11,301 nt of DNA from DASVVT01 sp036386415. Its GTDB lineage: Bacteria > Acidobacteriota > Blastocatellia > Pyrinomonadales > Pyrinomonadaceae. Below, one piece after another: positions 1 through 7,496 of this stretch. The notes below the pieces were generated by a model that had not been told where the DNA came from, made no database searches, and was given only the letters and a program-made list of their open reading frames with translations. The first letter of the stretch is position 1, and every line of letters begins with the position of its first letter. A program made the translations under genes and the position numbers. The stretch lies in NCBI GenBank assembly GCA_036386415.1, contig DASVVT010000044.1, positions 1 through 11,301 of the forward strand. Reading direction: 5' to 3'.

Positions 1-1189
<1,189 letters not shown>

Positions 1190-1297
1190 AGGCGTTTTCG
1201 GGGACTCGTTTGAATTCGGTCGAACTCAAGTTTTCAAGCTGCAAGGCTCGCTTTTTCGTTCACGCGCCGCCACGGTGCATCGGGGCGACGCAAAACC

Positions 1298-1546
1298 CTA
1301 GGGGTCAGGACGGCGGGGCTTGGCCGCCGCCTCTCTCAATTCTAACTCATCTGCGATGATTTCATTACAAATATCTACGCAATCATTGCAAATAGAGACA
1401 TGCGGCCCGACGACCAACTTCTTGACTTCTTTCTCCGACTGACCGCAGAAAGAGCATCGCAGCGTGTATTCCGTTTGCTGCGCTATCAATCTCAATGGCG
1501 AATCCGTCTCGGTTCTGAAACGCATTGCCTTAGAGAAGCCCTTCAC
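1298..1546 (-). CDS. Stand-alone ClpX-type C4 zinc-finger protein
   Basis: A protein of up to 82 residues that is essentially the ClpX N-terminal zinc-binding domain with no AAA+ module. With a GTG start at 1546 the zinc ligands are Cys31, Cys34, Cys53 and Cys56. By hand alignment, 29 of 40 residues match the same domain of the neighbouring ClpX. After the finger the chain runs out into a short charged tail (ending RRPDP) and a TAG stop. The GTG has a GGGGGA purine run 3 bases upstream; an in-frame ATG at 1525 would give 75 residues. The gene lies 41 bases after clpP and 108 before clpX on the same strand, so co-transcription is likely. In ClpX this domain dimerises and binds adaptors and some substrates. 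A free copy could compete for adaptors or form mixed dimers, which is inference. The intact ligands argue against a decaying fragment. Confidence 0.8.
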   Translation of the reverse strand: MKGFSKAMRFRTETDSPLRLIAQQTEYTLRCSFCGQSEKEVKKLVVGPHVSICNDCVDICNEIIADELELREAAAKPRRPDP

Positions 1547-1569
1547 TCATCCCCCGTTCGGGATGGGCT
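1537..1569 (-). promoter_or_regulatory. Hairpin around the start of the zinc-finger gene
   Basis: CATCCC at 1548-1553 pairs with GGGATG at 1560-1565. The helix can continue with AGCC (1537-1540) against GGCT (1566-1569), leaving a seven-base bulge at 1541-1547. In the minus-strand transcript the purine run before the GTG start lies in the stem, and the GTG itself (1544-1546) lies in the bulge. Such a fold could limit translation of the zinc-finger gene relative to clpP. It could also simply be a weak intercistronic hairpin. The base pairing is seen; the role is inferred. Confidence 0.4.
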
Positions 1570-1587
1570 GGGTTTCTCTCTCCGTTG

Positions 1588-2172
1588 TTACTCGCGGTGC
1601 GCGATCACCTCGTCGATCAGGCCGTACTCTTTGGCCTGCGCGGCGCTCATGATGCGGTCGCGCTCGACATCACGCTCGACCGTCTCGTAAGACTGGCCTG
1701 TGTGCTTGGCGATGATCTGCGAAGTCAATTCGCGCATGCGGATGATCTCTTCAGCTTGAATGCGTATGTCTGTGGCCTGCCCCTGTGCGCCGCCTGAAGG
1801 CTGGTGGATGAGGATGCGCGAGTTGGGCAGCGCAAAGCGTTTGCCTTTCGCGCCCGCCGTCAACAAAAGCGCCCCCATCGAAGCGCACTGGCCGACACAG
1901 ATCGTCGTCACATCGGGGCGTATAAACTGCATCGTATCGTAGATCGCCATCCCCGCCGTGATTGAGCCGCCGGGACTGTTGATGTACAGATTGATGTCCT
2001 TTTCCGGGTCTTCAGCTTCGAGGAAGAGAAGCTGGGCGACGATCAGGTTGGCGATCGTATCGTCGATGGGTGTGCCCAAAAAGATGATGTTGTCTTTCAA
2101 GAGGCGCGAGAAAATGTCGAAGGCGCGTTCGCCACGCGACGTCTGCTCGACGACCATCGGGACTAAAGCCAT
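1588..2172 (-). CDS. clpP: ATP-dependent Clp protease proteolytic subunit ClpP
   Basis: ClpP is the serine peptidase that forms the double-ring chamber capped by ClpX. The protein is 194 residues, the normal length. The catalytic triad is visible as Ser98 in GQCASMGA, His123 in LIHQPSGG and Asp172 in ERDRIMSA. The short segment before VPMVVEQT matches the propeptide-like start of the family. The ATG at 2172 is preceded by GAGGAT at a spacing of six bases, a good ribosome binding site. That site directly abuts one arm of a long inverted repeat whose other arm is the end of tig, so translation may be affected by mRNA folding. It follows tig by 123 bases and precedes the zinc-finger gene by 41 bases, on the same strand as clpX. 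Confidence 0.98.
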   Translation of the reverse strand: MALVPMVVEQTSRGERAFDIFSRLLKDNIIFLGTPIDDTIANLIVAQLLFLEAEDPEKDINLYINSPGGSITAGMAIYDTMQFIRPDVTTICVGQCASMGALLLTAGAKGKRFALPNSRILIHQPSGGAQGQATDIRIQAEEIIRMRELTSQIIAKHTGQSYETVERDVERDRIMSAAQAKEYGLIDEVIAHRE

Positions 2173-2183
2173 ATTTCAATCCT

Positions 2184-2329
2184 CAGTAGACAGGAGTCAG
2201 TAGTCAGTAGTCAGTAGAAAAGAGAAGCAGTTGATGCGGTTGATGCTCATCCTCTAAATCTATAATAGATAGCAAAGCGGACGCTCGGCTTTTTCCTACT
2301 GGTTACTGTCCACTGACTCCTGTCTACTG
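2184..2329. repeat. 34-base inverted repeat built of heptamer units, spanning the tig-clpP junction
   Basis: The left arm (2184-2217) begins CAGTAGACAGGAGTCAGT and continues as TAGTCAG-like heptamers. The right arm (2296-2329) is its reverse complement with 30 of 34 positions matching, the outer 18 perfectly. The arms are separated by 78 bases (2218-2295). The right arm lies inside tig and encodes its last residues and stop codon. The left arm ends immediately beside the GAGGAT ribosome binding site of clpP. Transcribed from the minus strand, the arms could form a helix of about 30 pairs between the two cistrons. Heptamer repeats of this sort are often dispersed in a genome, but no other copy is in this window. 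Confidence 0.75.
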
Positions 2330-3663
2330 TCTTCCGTTTCCTGTTCTTCTTCTTTCCACTCTTCTTCGGTGACGCGCGCATGCTTGACGATCAGTTCGAG
2401 CGCTTTGCGATTGCGCAACCTATTGGCGATGCTAGTAGTGCCTCCCTGCTTTGTCAAGGCAGCGCGCAAAGCTTCCGGCGTTTGCCGCGAAGCCTCGGCC
2501 ATTGATCTGATTTCCGCTTCGACCTCTTCATCTGTGACGGAGATGTTCTCTTCATCAGCGATGCGTTCGAGGAGCACGAAGCCGCGCACGTCACGCTCGG
2601 CCTGAGGCTTCAACTGCTCGCGCACGTTCTTCCACCATTCAACTTCCTGCTCGCGAGGATCGACCCCGCGCATCGCCATGTCGCGGGCGACCACTTGCAG
2701 AAGCTGGTCAGCCTGTTGCTCGATCAGGCTCTGCGGGACTTCAAACGGGTGCGCGTCCGTGAGCTTGCCCAGAACTTCGGTGCGCAAATGGTTCTCAGAT
2801 TGCGCCGTTGACCTGTTCGTCAAATCCTCGCGAATCTTCTCGCGCAGGGTGGCGAGCGAATCAATGTCTTCGCCCAGGCTCGTCGCCCATTCGTCATCCT
2901 TTTCGGGCAGCTCCTTGCGGCGCACAGCCGTGATCTTCGCCGTATACTCAAGGGTTTTACCGGCCAGACCTTTCGAGGTGAAATCTTCCGGGTAATGAAC
3001 GGTAAACGTTCTCTCTTCGTCTGCCACCGTCCCCGTGAGGTTGTCCGTGAACTCCTGCTGCACTCCCTCGCTTCCAAGCTCAACGTCAACATCCTCGACG
3101 TGGATGTCCTCTTCTTCGGGCGATTCGATGAACTTACCCTCGAAATTGACGGTCACCGTATCGCCTGCCTGCGAGGGGCGATCCTCTACGGGCTGAAGGG
3201 CTGCGGAAGCCTCACGCAGGTCGTCGATCACACGATCAAGGTCTGTATCCTTGACGGGGCGCACGCGCCGCACAACCTCCAGTCCCTTATATTCGCCGAG
3301 GGAAACCTCCGGCAGAACTTCGACGTGCGCGTGCACAGAGAGCGGCTCCGTGCCCATCCGATCCAGCCCACCGGAGTCGCCCAGGTGTACATCGGGCTCG
3401 CCGATGACGTCGAGCGAGTTGTCGTTGATGGCGTCGGATATGGCCTGGGGCACAAGCTCGCGCAGCACTTCGCCGCGAATCTCGTCCTTGAATCTCGTGC
3501 GTACAACGGAGCGCGGCGCGTGCCCGCGCCGGAAACCGGGCACGTTGGCGAGCTTCGCATACTGATCCGAGATGCGGTCGTAGACGGCGCGCACAGCCTC
3601 CGCCTCGATCTCAATCTTAATCTCTTTGCGTGTCGGAGAAACGTCAACCACTTCGGTCTTCAT
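2296..3663 (-). CDS. tig: Trigger factor, ribosome-associated chaperone and peptidyl-prolyl isomerase
   Basis: Trigger factor binds at the ribosomal exit tunnel and shields nascent polypeptides. From the ATG at 3663 the product is 455 residues, a usual length, and its first residues (MKTEVVDVSPTRKEI) match the family start; a TTG three codons upstream is less likely. The N-terminal domain carries the ribosome-docking signature as PGFRRGHAP near residue 43, with His where many members have Lys. A FKBP-like domain follows at roughly 150-240 (DTVTVNFEGKFIES through KTLEYTAKITAV), then the helical chaperone domain to about 430. The acidic tail is odd: its final residues (QESVDSNQ) are encoded by one arm of a heptamer inverted repeat, suggesting the repeat replaced the original C-terminus. 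It leads the tig-clpP-clpX series, in line with the usual bacterial gene order. Confidence 0.97.
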   Translation of the reverse strand: MKTEVVDVSPTRKEIKIEIEAEAVRAVYDRISDQYAKLANVPGFRRGHAPRSVVRTRFKDEIRGEVLRELVPQAISDAINDNSLDVIGEPDVHLGDSGGLDRMGTEPLSVHAHVEVLPEVSLGEYKGLEVVRRVRPVKDTDLDRVIDDLREASAALQPVEDRPSQAGDTVTVNFEGKFIESPEEEDIHVEDVDVELGSEGVQQEFTDNLTGTVADEERTFTVHYPEDFTSKGLAGKTLEYTAKITAVRRKELPEKDDEWATSLGEDIDSLATLREKIREDLTNRSTAQSENHLRTEVLGKLTDAHPFEVPQSLIEQQADQLLQVVARDMAMRGVDPREQEVEWWKNVREQLKPQAERDVRGFVLLERIADEENISVTDEEVEAEIRSMAEASRQTPEALRAALTKQGGTTSIANRLRNRKALELIVKHARVTEEEWKEEEQETEDSRQESVDSNQ

Positions 3664-4136
3664 CAAACACAAAGCCCGCCCGCGCTCGGCCTCCCGCGCG
3701 TCGAACGGGCATCCTTCCTCTTGAATAAAATTATGCGAACAGTTTACCGGACATCACGCTCGCCGGACTGTGATAGAGAGACGAGATTAAAGGATTGAAG
3801 TGGGGATGTCCAGCGTCTGTAAGATCAGATGAGGGGGCTTTTCATTCCTGAATATCAGGCGACCAGCGTTCACCCCTGGAGAGGGCGCGGAGAGTATCGA
3901 AGCAGATGCAAAAGACTCTGCGCTTTCTCTCTCTTTTTCAGGTCTCTGCGACGCGACCGTTGCGTTCATCATCGTTAAGAACGATTAGACGCTCTTGTAT
4001 CACAATCATCTTTACAGACGGCTCCGGCTTCAAGTGCTAAATATGGAAAGCCCTCATACGTCCGGCTCTCAACATTTCAACGGCTTTCATCATAGAATCA
4101 AAATCGTTCGACCATCAAAGAGAAGGTCAGACTAAT
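3664..4136. other. Divergent intergenic region without a convincing gene
   Basis: This 473-base gap separates tig (minus) from the glycosyltransferase (plus) and must hold both start signals. Reading toward tig, a CATAAT hexamer at 3730-3735 could be a -10 element, but its -35 partner is poor. Near the glycosyltransferase, TAGAAT at 4093-4098 is a weak -10 candidate, also without a good -35. A small palindrome, ATCGTT-AAG-AACGAT, lies at 3971-3985 and could be an operator. A 61-codon open frame on the minus strand (3787-3972) has no recognisable family, and its position fits chance. Confidence 0.5.
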
Positions 4137-5387
4137 ATGAGCAGAAAAGAGAGACCCGCCCCCAAGCGCATCCCGCTGCTTGTCGTCGGAGACGCGGTGG
4201 CGGCCACAGGCTTTGCCAGAGTGCTGCACAGCGTTCTGGATCGAATCAAGCACAAATATGAGATTCATCATCTGGGCATCAATTTTCTGGGCGACCCTCA
4301 TGACACAGACTGGAAAGTCTACGTCGCGCGTCTGGGAGGTGATGTCTACGGGATCAACCGTCTGCCAGCGCTCATCGAGACGGTCAAGCCCCGTCTGGTC
4401 TTCTTCATTAATGACGTCTGGATTTTAGTTCGCTACATGCCGGTTCTTAAAAAATATAAGGATGTGTTGAAGACCGTCATGTACTTTCCGGTCGATGGCG
4501 AGCCTCTCGACCCGGACATCATCAAACAGCTTGGAGGGGTGAACCGGCTGGTCGCTTATAACCAGTTCGGAAGACGAGTGATGCAGGAGGCCGTCGATGC
4601 CGCCCGGCGAGAAGAGACTGAGTTCGAGGCTCCCGCCATCGAGGTGATTCCACACGGGGTCGATACCAAACTCTTCTATCCTTACGCGGCTGAGACGACA
4701 CCCGAGGGCGTCATCTCCGGGAGATTGATGGCGAAGAGGAAACTCTTTCCAAATACGGAGGAGTTTTTAGAATCCTTCGTGGTGCTCAACGCCAACCGTA
4801 ATCAGCCGAGGAAAAGGATCGACATCACCATGCAGGGCTTTGCCCTCTTTGCCGAGAACAAGCCCGAGAACGTCAAGCTCTACCTGCACATGGGGACGGA
4901 AGACGTGGGCTGGAATCTGGTCACGCTCGCGAAAAGATACGGGATTGAAGGGCGCTTGATTCTGAGCAACATGAATAAGGCGATCCCCACCGATTCGGTC
5001 GAGCGATTGAATCTCATCTACAACGCCTGCGAGGTCGGGATCAATACTTCGACGGGCGAGGGCTGGGGATTGGTCAGCTTCGAGCACGCGGCGACAGGCG
5101 CGGCGCAAATCGTTCCTCGTCACACTACCTGTGAAGAGCTGTGGCAGGGAGCGGCGGAATTTTTAGAGCCGGTCTTCAGCTTGACGATAGAGAGAGTCCT
5201 GACCGAAGGGAGGTTCGTTTCGCCCGAAGGCGTCGCACAGGCTCTGGAGCGTCTCTACAGAGACCCGTCTCACCTCCGGGCCATGTCCGAAGCCGCCTCT
5301 CGAAACGCGACACAACCAGGCTACGACTGGGATCGGATTGCGAAACAGTGGGACAATCTTTTTCAAGAGGTGATGAATGAAGGCTGA
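4137..5387 (+). CDS. GT4-type glycosyltransferase (GT-B fold)
   Basis: A 416-residue cytoplasmic protein without signal peptide or membrane segment, predicted to transfer a sugar from an activated donor to an unknown acceptor. The C-terminal Rossmann half is typical of GT4 enzymes: IPHGVDTKLFYP at 171-182, the phosphate-binding NANRNQPRKRIDI at 218-230, and the donor-site E-x7-E motif at Glu308 and Glu316 within STGEGWGLVSFEHAATG. The N-terminal half (LLVVGDAVAATGFARVL onward) is less standard, so the acceptor cannot be read from it. The ATG at 4137 has AGAAGG ten bases upstream. AGA and AGG arginine codons are more frequent here than in clpX or murE, suggesting transfer. It converges on the two small acidic genes across a strong hairpin. 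It could serve surface polysaccharide, glycolipid or protein glycosylation. Confidence 0.85.
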   Translation: MSRKERPAPKRIPLLVVGDAVAATGFARVLHSVLDRIKHKYEIHHLGINFLGDPHDTDWKVYVARLGGDVYGINRLPALIETVKPRLVFFINDVWILVRYMPVLKKYKDVLKTVMYFPVDGEPLDPDIIKQLGGVNRLVAYNQFGRRVMQEAVDAARREETEFEAPAIEVIPHGVDTKLFYPYAAETTPEGVISGRLMAKRKLFPNTEEFLESFVVLNANRNQPRKRIDITMQGFALFAENKPENVKLYLHMGTEDVGWNLVTLAKRYGIEGRLILSNMNKAIPTDSVERLNLIYNACEVGINTSTGEGWGLVSFEHAATGAAQIVPRHTTCEELWQGAAEFLEPVFSLTIERVLTEGRFVSPEGVAQALERLYRDPSHLRAMSEAASRNATQPGYDWDRIAKQWDNLFQEVMNEG

Positions 5388-5420
5388 GGGGCGCGCGCCG
5401 TTAAGAGGATGGAAAAAGTG

Positions 5421-5464
5421 CAGGCGCAATCTACGCCCGACCTACGGGCAGCGGATTGCGCCTG
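5421..5464. terminator. Strong nested hairpin between convergent genes, likely bidirectional terminator
   Basis: An 11-base-pair outer stem pairs CAGGCGCAATC (5421-5431) with its perfect complement at 5454-5464. Inside it GCCCG (5435-5439) pairs with CGGGC (5445-5449) around an ACCTA loop. It lies 33 bases after the glycosyltransferase stop and 50 bases after the stop of the small gene on the other strand. No clear U-run follows on the plus strand, so it may act as a processing or stabilising hairpin as much as an intrinsic terminator. Confidence 0.55.
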
Positions 5465-5514
5465 ATCTTTGATCGCCGCGTTTGGTAACGAACAGCGGCA
5501 ACAGTAGTAGTCGC

Positions 5515-5799
5515 CTAGTCGCCTGTCATGACGCCCGAAGCGCTGCTTACCGAAAGGACGGCCTCTGAATCCGGGGAGACCTGAGTCGCGCTAAAGACTG
5601 TCTGGGCCTGCTGTGCCACGGAGTAAAAGCTGACCTGGTAGAGATCGTAACCGCTCACCGGAACGTTCTCCGTCCCGTTTGCCTCGATCACACCGGAGGC
5701 AATGAGGTTCGACGGGTAGTTGCCGTTCTGGTTCTCGCCGATGTTGTATCCGAGCTCCATGTCGGTGTCGTTAACAATGGTGATTGTTCCGCTAGCCAT
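5515..5799 (-). CDS. Small cation-free acidic protein, paralogue A (unknown function)
   Basis: I do not recognise this 94-residue protein. It has no Lys, Arg, His, Cys or Trp, and ten Asp plus Glu, so it is strongly acidic. The alternating hydrophobic and polar pattern (TITIVNDT, DLYQVSFYSV, VLSVSSASG) suggests a small beta-sandwich. Five Tyr residues (18, 28, 51, 54, 59) sit near acidic or Asn residues. No signal peptide is visible. It is paralogous to the next gene upstream, sharing the LYxVxF core, a P-x-S turn near residue 77 and the ribosome binding leader. The ATG at 5799 follows GAGGAG at seven bases. The stop lies in a tandem octamer (GGCGACTA twice). It probably shares the upstream gene's transcript, since I see no consensus promoter in the 243 bases between them. 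Confidence 0.75.
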   Translation of the reverse strand: MASGTITIVNDTDMELGYNIGENQNGNYPSNLIASGVIEANGTENVPVSGYDLYQVSFYSVAQQAQTVFSATQVSPDSEAVLSVSSASGVMTGD

Positions 5800-6042
5800 A
5801 ATCTGTCTCCTCGAAAGTGAATTAAAGCGGGATGTTTGGCTCGTGCCGCGATTCGGATTGAACTCACAGGCAAACCCTCTTGCCGTTCAGGAATAATCCA
5901 TCATTGGCCGCTTCGGGCGACGAGAATTCAATCGGATCAAACTGGTGACTTGAACGCGGCTTCAAACTTGAGCGTGACGTGTCTGGCCGTCTCAATCAAT
6001 CGCCGTTCGATTAACGGATGAGACCGGCTTGCTCTCGTCGTG
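5800..6042. other. Spacer between the two small paralogous genes
   Basis: These 243 bases contain the ribosome binding leader of paralogue A at 5801-5813 and a small hairpin, GGCAA (5869-5873) with TTGCC (5880-5884). I see no gene and no consensus promoter. The length is large for an operon gap and may hold an undetected regulatory structure. Confidence 0.4.
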
Positions 6043-6300
6043 CTACTGCTCCTCCTCGTTGCCGGCGGATATTGAAACACCGACCTGTGAGTTGGGAGCG
6101 ACATTCGAAGCGGTTAAATACCCGCTCGCGCCCTGGGGCGTGAAATTGACATTATAAAGTTCGCCGGGATTTGGAACCTCGTAGCCGGTCGTCACCCCTG
6201 CATTCAAATAGCCTGAGGTAATGCCGTTGTTGTTTTGATCGAAAATAGTGACCCATTGCTGCTGCTCCGTGAAGTTCGACACGGTGATCTTAGTAGCCAT
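6043..6300 (-). CDS. Small acidic protein, paralogue B (unknown function)
   Basis: An 85-residue protein related to paralogue A but not to any family I recognise. It has a single Lys (residue 4) and no Arg, His or Cys; six Glu and one Asp make it acidic, ending in NEEEQ. It is rich in Asn, Gln, Gly, Ser and Thr and has an alternating pattern suggesting beta strands (KITVSNFT, ELYNVNFTPQ, QVGVSISAG). Shared landmarks with A are an SG turn near residue 29, LYNVNF at 48-53 against LYQVSF, and PNS at 69-71 against PDS. There is no signal peptide or membrane segment. The ATG at 6300 follows GAGGAG at seven bases. A near-consensus promoter lies upstream, giving a leader of about 180 bases, so strong and perhaps leader-regulated expression is plausible. 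Confidence 0.78.
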   Translation of the reverse strand: MATKITVSNFTEQQQWVTIFDQNNNGITSGYLNAGVTTGYEVPNPGELYNVNFTPQGASGYLTASNVAPNSQVGVSISAGNEEEQ

Positions 6301-6375
6301 GATCTGTCTCCTCGTCTTGAGTCAAATAGGTTGTTCTGTTCGGGCTGAACCGGACGAACCCTGTGTTCAAGCTCG

Positions 6376-6395
6376 GACAGGCACAGACACCTGTC
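6376..6395. other. Small hairpin in the leader of paralogue B
   Basis: GACAGG at 6376-6381 pairs with CCTGTC at 6390-6395 around an eight-base loop. It lies within the predicted transcribed leader, roughly midway between the promoter and the paralogue B start. The pairing is certain; function is unknown. Confidence 0.4.
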
Positions 6396-6487
6396 TGCCT
6401 TGATTGAAACTCTAACCTGAAACGTGGAAAGCTCCCCCCTGGAAGGCCCTGGGCTGTTCGTGTGTAATCCGTTGAAGGATGCGGGCG

Positions 6488-6515
6488 ATTATAGTCAGAA
6501 ATTGACGCATGTCAA
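6488..6515 (-). promoter_or_regulatory. Near-perfect sigma70 promoter for the small acidic gene pair
   Basis: Read on the minus strand, a perfect -35 hexamer TTGACA (6515-6510) is followed after 16 bases by a perfect -10 hexamer TATAAT (6493-6488). Transcription would begin near 6481, about 180 bases before the ATG of paralogue B. The promoter begins 56 bases after the sulfotransferase stop, so the pair need not depend on read-through. It is the best promoter match I found in the window. Confidence 0.75.
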
Positions 6516-6570
6516 CATCAAAGATTTCCTGCAAAGGCCGCTCAACTCCCGCCTCAAGAAGATGGTGGGT

Positions 6571-7263
6571 TTAAGCAGACCTGAGAGCAGACAGTGATTG
6601 CTGCACCTTCTCTGCGAGCTTTTTATACTGAGCGAGGGTGCGTCTATGCAGCACCTGCTGATCCCTAAAAGTGCAGAATGATTCGTTCAGGTATTGAAAC
6701 GTCGGCACCGAAGCCTCCGGGTAGAGCTTCACAAGTGCGTTTCTTAAGACGCTCTCATCAACGATCAGATCATCAAAGTCCAGGTGCTCCCCCGGCACGG
6801 CATCGAGAGCCATGTCGGCGCGAATGATCCCCTCTATGACCGCCGCCTCCGTGTCGTCTTGATTCTGTGCGGCCACTCTCGGGTAGAGCCAGTTGTGTGC
6901 CAGCATAGAGAAAGCGACATCCGTCAGGTTGCGCTTGATTCTGAGGACGCGGAACTCGCTCGCCTTCAGCCACTCTGAAACGACGAACGGATGAATGACA
7001 TCCTTGTAGGCAAACCCTGACTGAACAGTGGCCTGATCCAGAAAATCAATCGCGCGCTGGAACAACTCCGGCTTATCTTCTTTCAAGAGGAACTTGACGT
7101 TGGTGTCGTGGGTTGGGCCACCGTAGAGCGCATAGCGGTCTATGTTCATGACCTCCCCGTCAGAGGTCCACGAAGGGGCTTTCAAGCCAAGCGCCATGCG
7201 GGCGATATAGTATGTCAGGGAGGAGAGCGAGCGTGGAAGCGAGATGACGAACAGTGAATTCAT
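6571..7263 (-). CDS. Sulfotransferase-like protein
   Basis: A 230-residue P-loop protein predicted to move a sulfo group from PAPS to an unknown acceptor. The N-terminal LFVISLPRSLSSLTYY (4-19) fits the 5'-phosphosulfate loop, although the Lys/Arg-Ser-Gly-Thr core of many members is replaced by PRSLSS. The 3'-phosphate motif is visible as Arg111, Asp115 and Ser119 in VLRIKRNLTDVAFSML. The protein is shorter than typical eukaryotic cytosolic sulfotransferases (about 290 residues) but fits small bacterial ones. No membrane segment or signal peptide is seen. The ATG at 7263 has GAGGAA four bases upstream, a clear ribosome binding site. It lies 123 bases after the tRNA-Leu gene and precedes the acidic pair on the same strand. 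Sulfation of a glycan, or of Tyr in the acidic proteins, is possible but not shown. Confidence 0.75.
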   Translation of the reverse strand: MNSLFVISLPRSLSSLTYYIARMALGLKAPSWTSDGEVMNIDRYALYGGPTHDTNVKFLLKEDKPELFQRAIDFLDQATVQSGFAYKDVIHPFVVSEWLKASEFRVLRIKRNLTDVAFSMLAHNWLYPRVAAQNQDDTEAAVIEGIIRADMALDAVPGEHLDFDDLIVDESVLRNALVKLYPEASVPTFQYLNESFCTFRDQQVLHRRTLAQYKKLAEKVQQSLSALRSA

Positions 7264-7386
7264 TGAATTCCTCGGGCTCGGTATTCAGAAACCGGGCACG
7301 ACGCACCACAACAGGAGGAGCTTGCTGCTGTCAAGCCTCCGTTTGAAAAGACGATACAGGAATAGTTCTGAGATGGAGAAAATGGA

Positions 7387-7468
7387 TGCGAAAGGGGGGA
7401 CTCGAACCCCCACCCCTTACGGGACGAGCTTCTAAGACTCGCGCGGCTACCGGTTACGCCACTTTCGC
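7387..7468 (-). tRNA. tRNA-Leu, anticodon UAG
   Basis: Folding the minus strand gives a complete class II tRNA of 82 bases. The acceptor stem GCGAAAG pairs perfectly with CTTTCGC, and the discriminator is A. The D arm has a three-pair GCG/CGC stem and a GG in the loop. The anticodon stem CGAGT/GCTCG closes the loop CTTAGAA with anticodon TAG, reading CUA and probably other CUN leucine codons. A long variable arm with a CCC-GTAA-GGG stem and a T arm GGGGG-TTCGAGT-CCCCC follow. CCA is not encoded. It lies 28 bases downstream of the HNH gene on the same strand. Confidence 0.95.
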
Positions 7469-7496
7469 ATAAGATGCTAAAGCTCATTTACCATAA

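Noticed and set aside
2184..2217. Heptamer repeats as a CRISPR array
   Set aside because: Units are seven bases and contiguous with no spacers; the structure is an inverted repeat, not an array.
2995..3798. 267-codon open frame on the plus strand opposite tig
   Set aside because: It is the antisense shadow of a clear trigger factor gene; GC-rich coding sequence often keeps the opposite frame open.
3787..3972. 61-codon open frame on the minus strand in the gap between tig and the glycosyltransferase
   Set aside because: No recognisable family, no good ribosome binding site, low-complexity Ser/Ala composition, and length expected by chance.
7329..7334. Perfect TTGACA hexamer (minus strand) upstream of the sulfotransferase
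   Set aside because: No acceptable -10 hexamer lies 16-18 bases downstream, so I do not call a promoter.
7387..7468. tRNA-Leu as the attachment site of an integrated element
   Set aside because: I found no integrase and no second copy of the tRNA 3' end in the window, so there is no direct support.
7260..7487. 75-codon minus-strand frame over the tRNA region
   Set aside because: It covers the complete tRNA-Leu gene; the RNA structure explains the sequence better.
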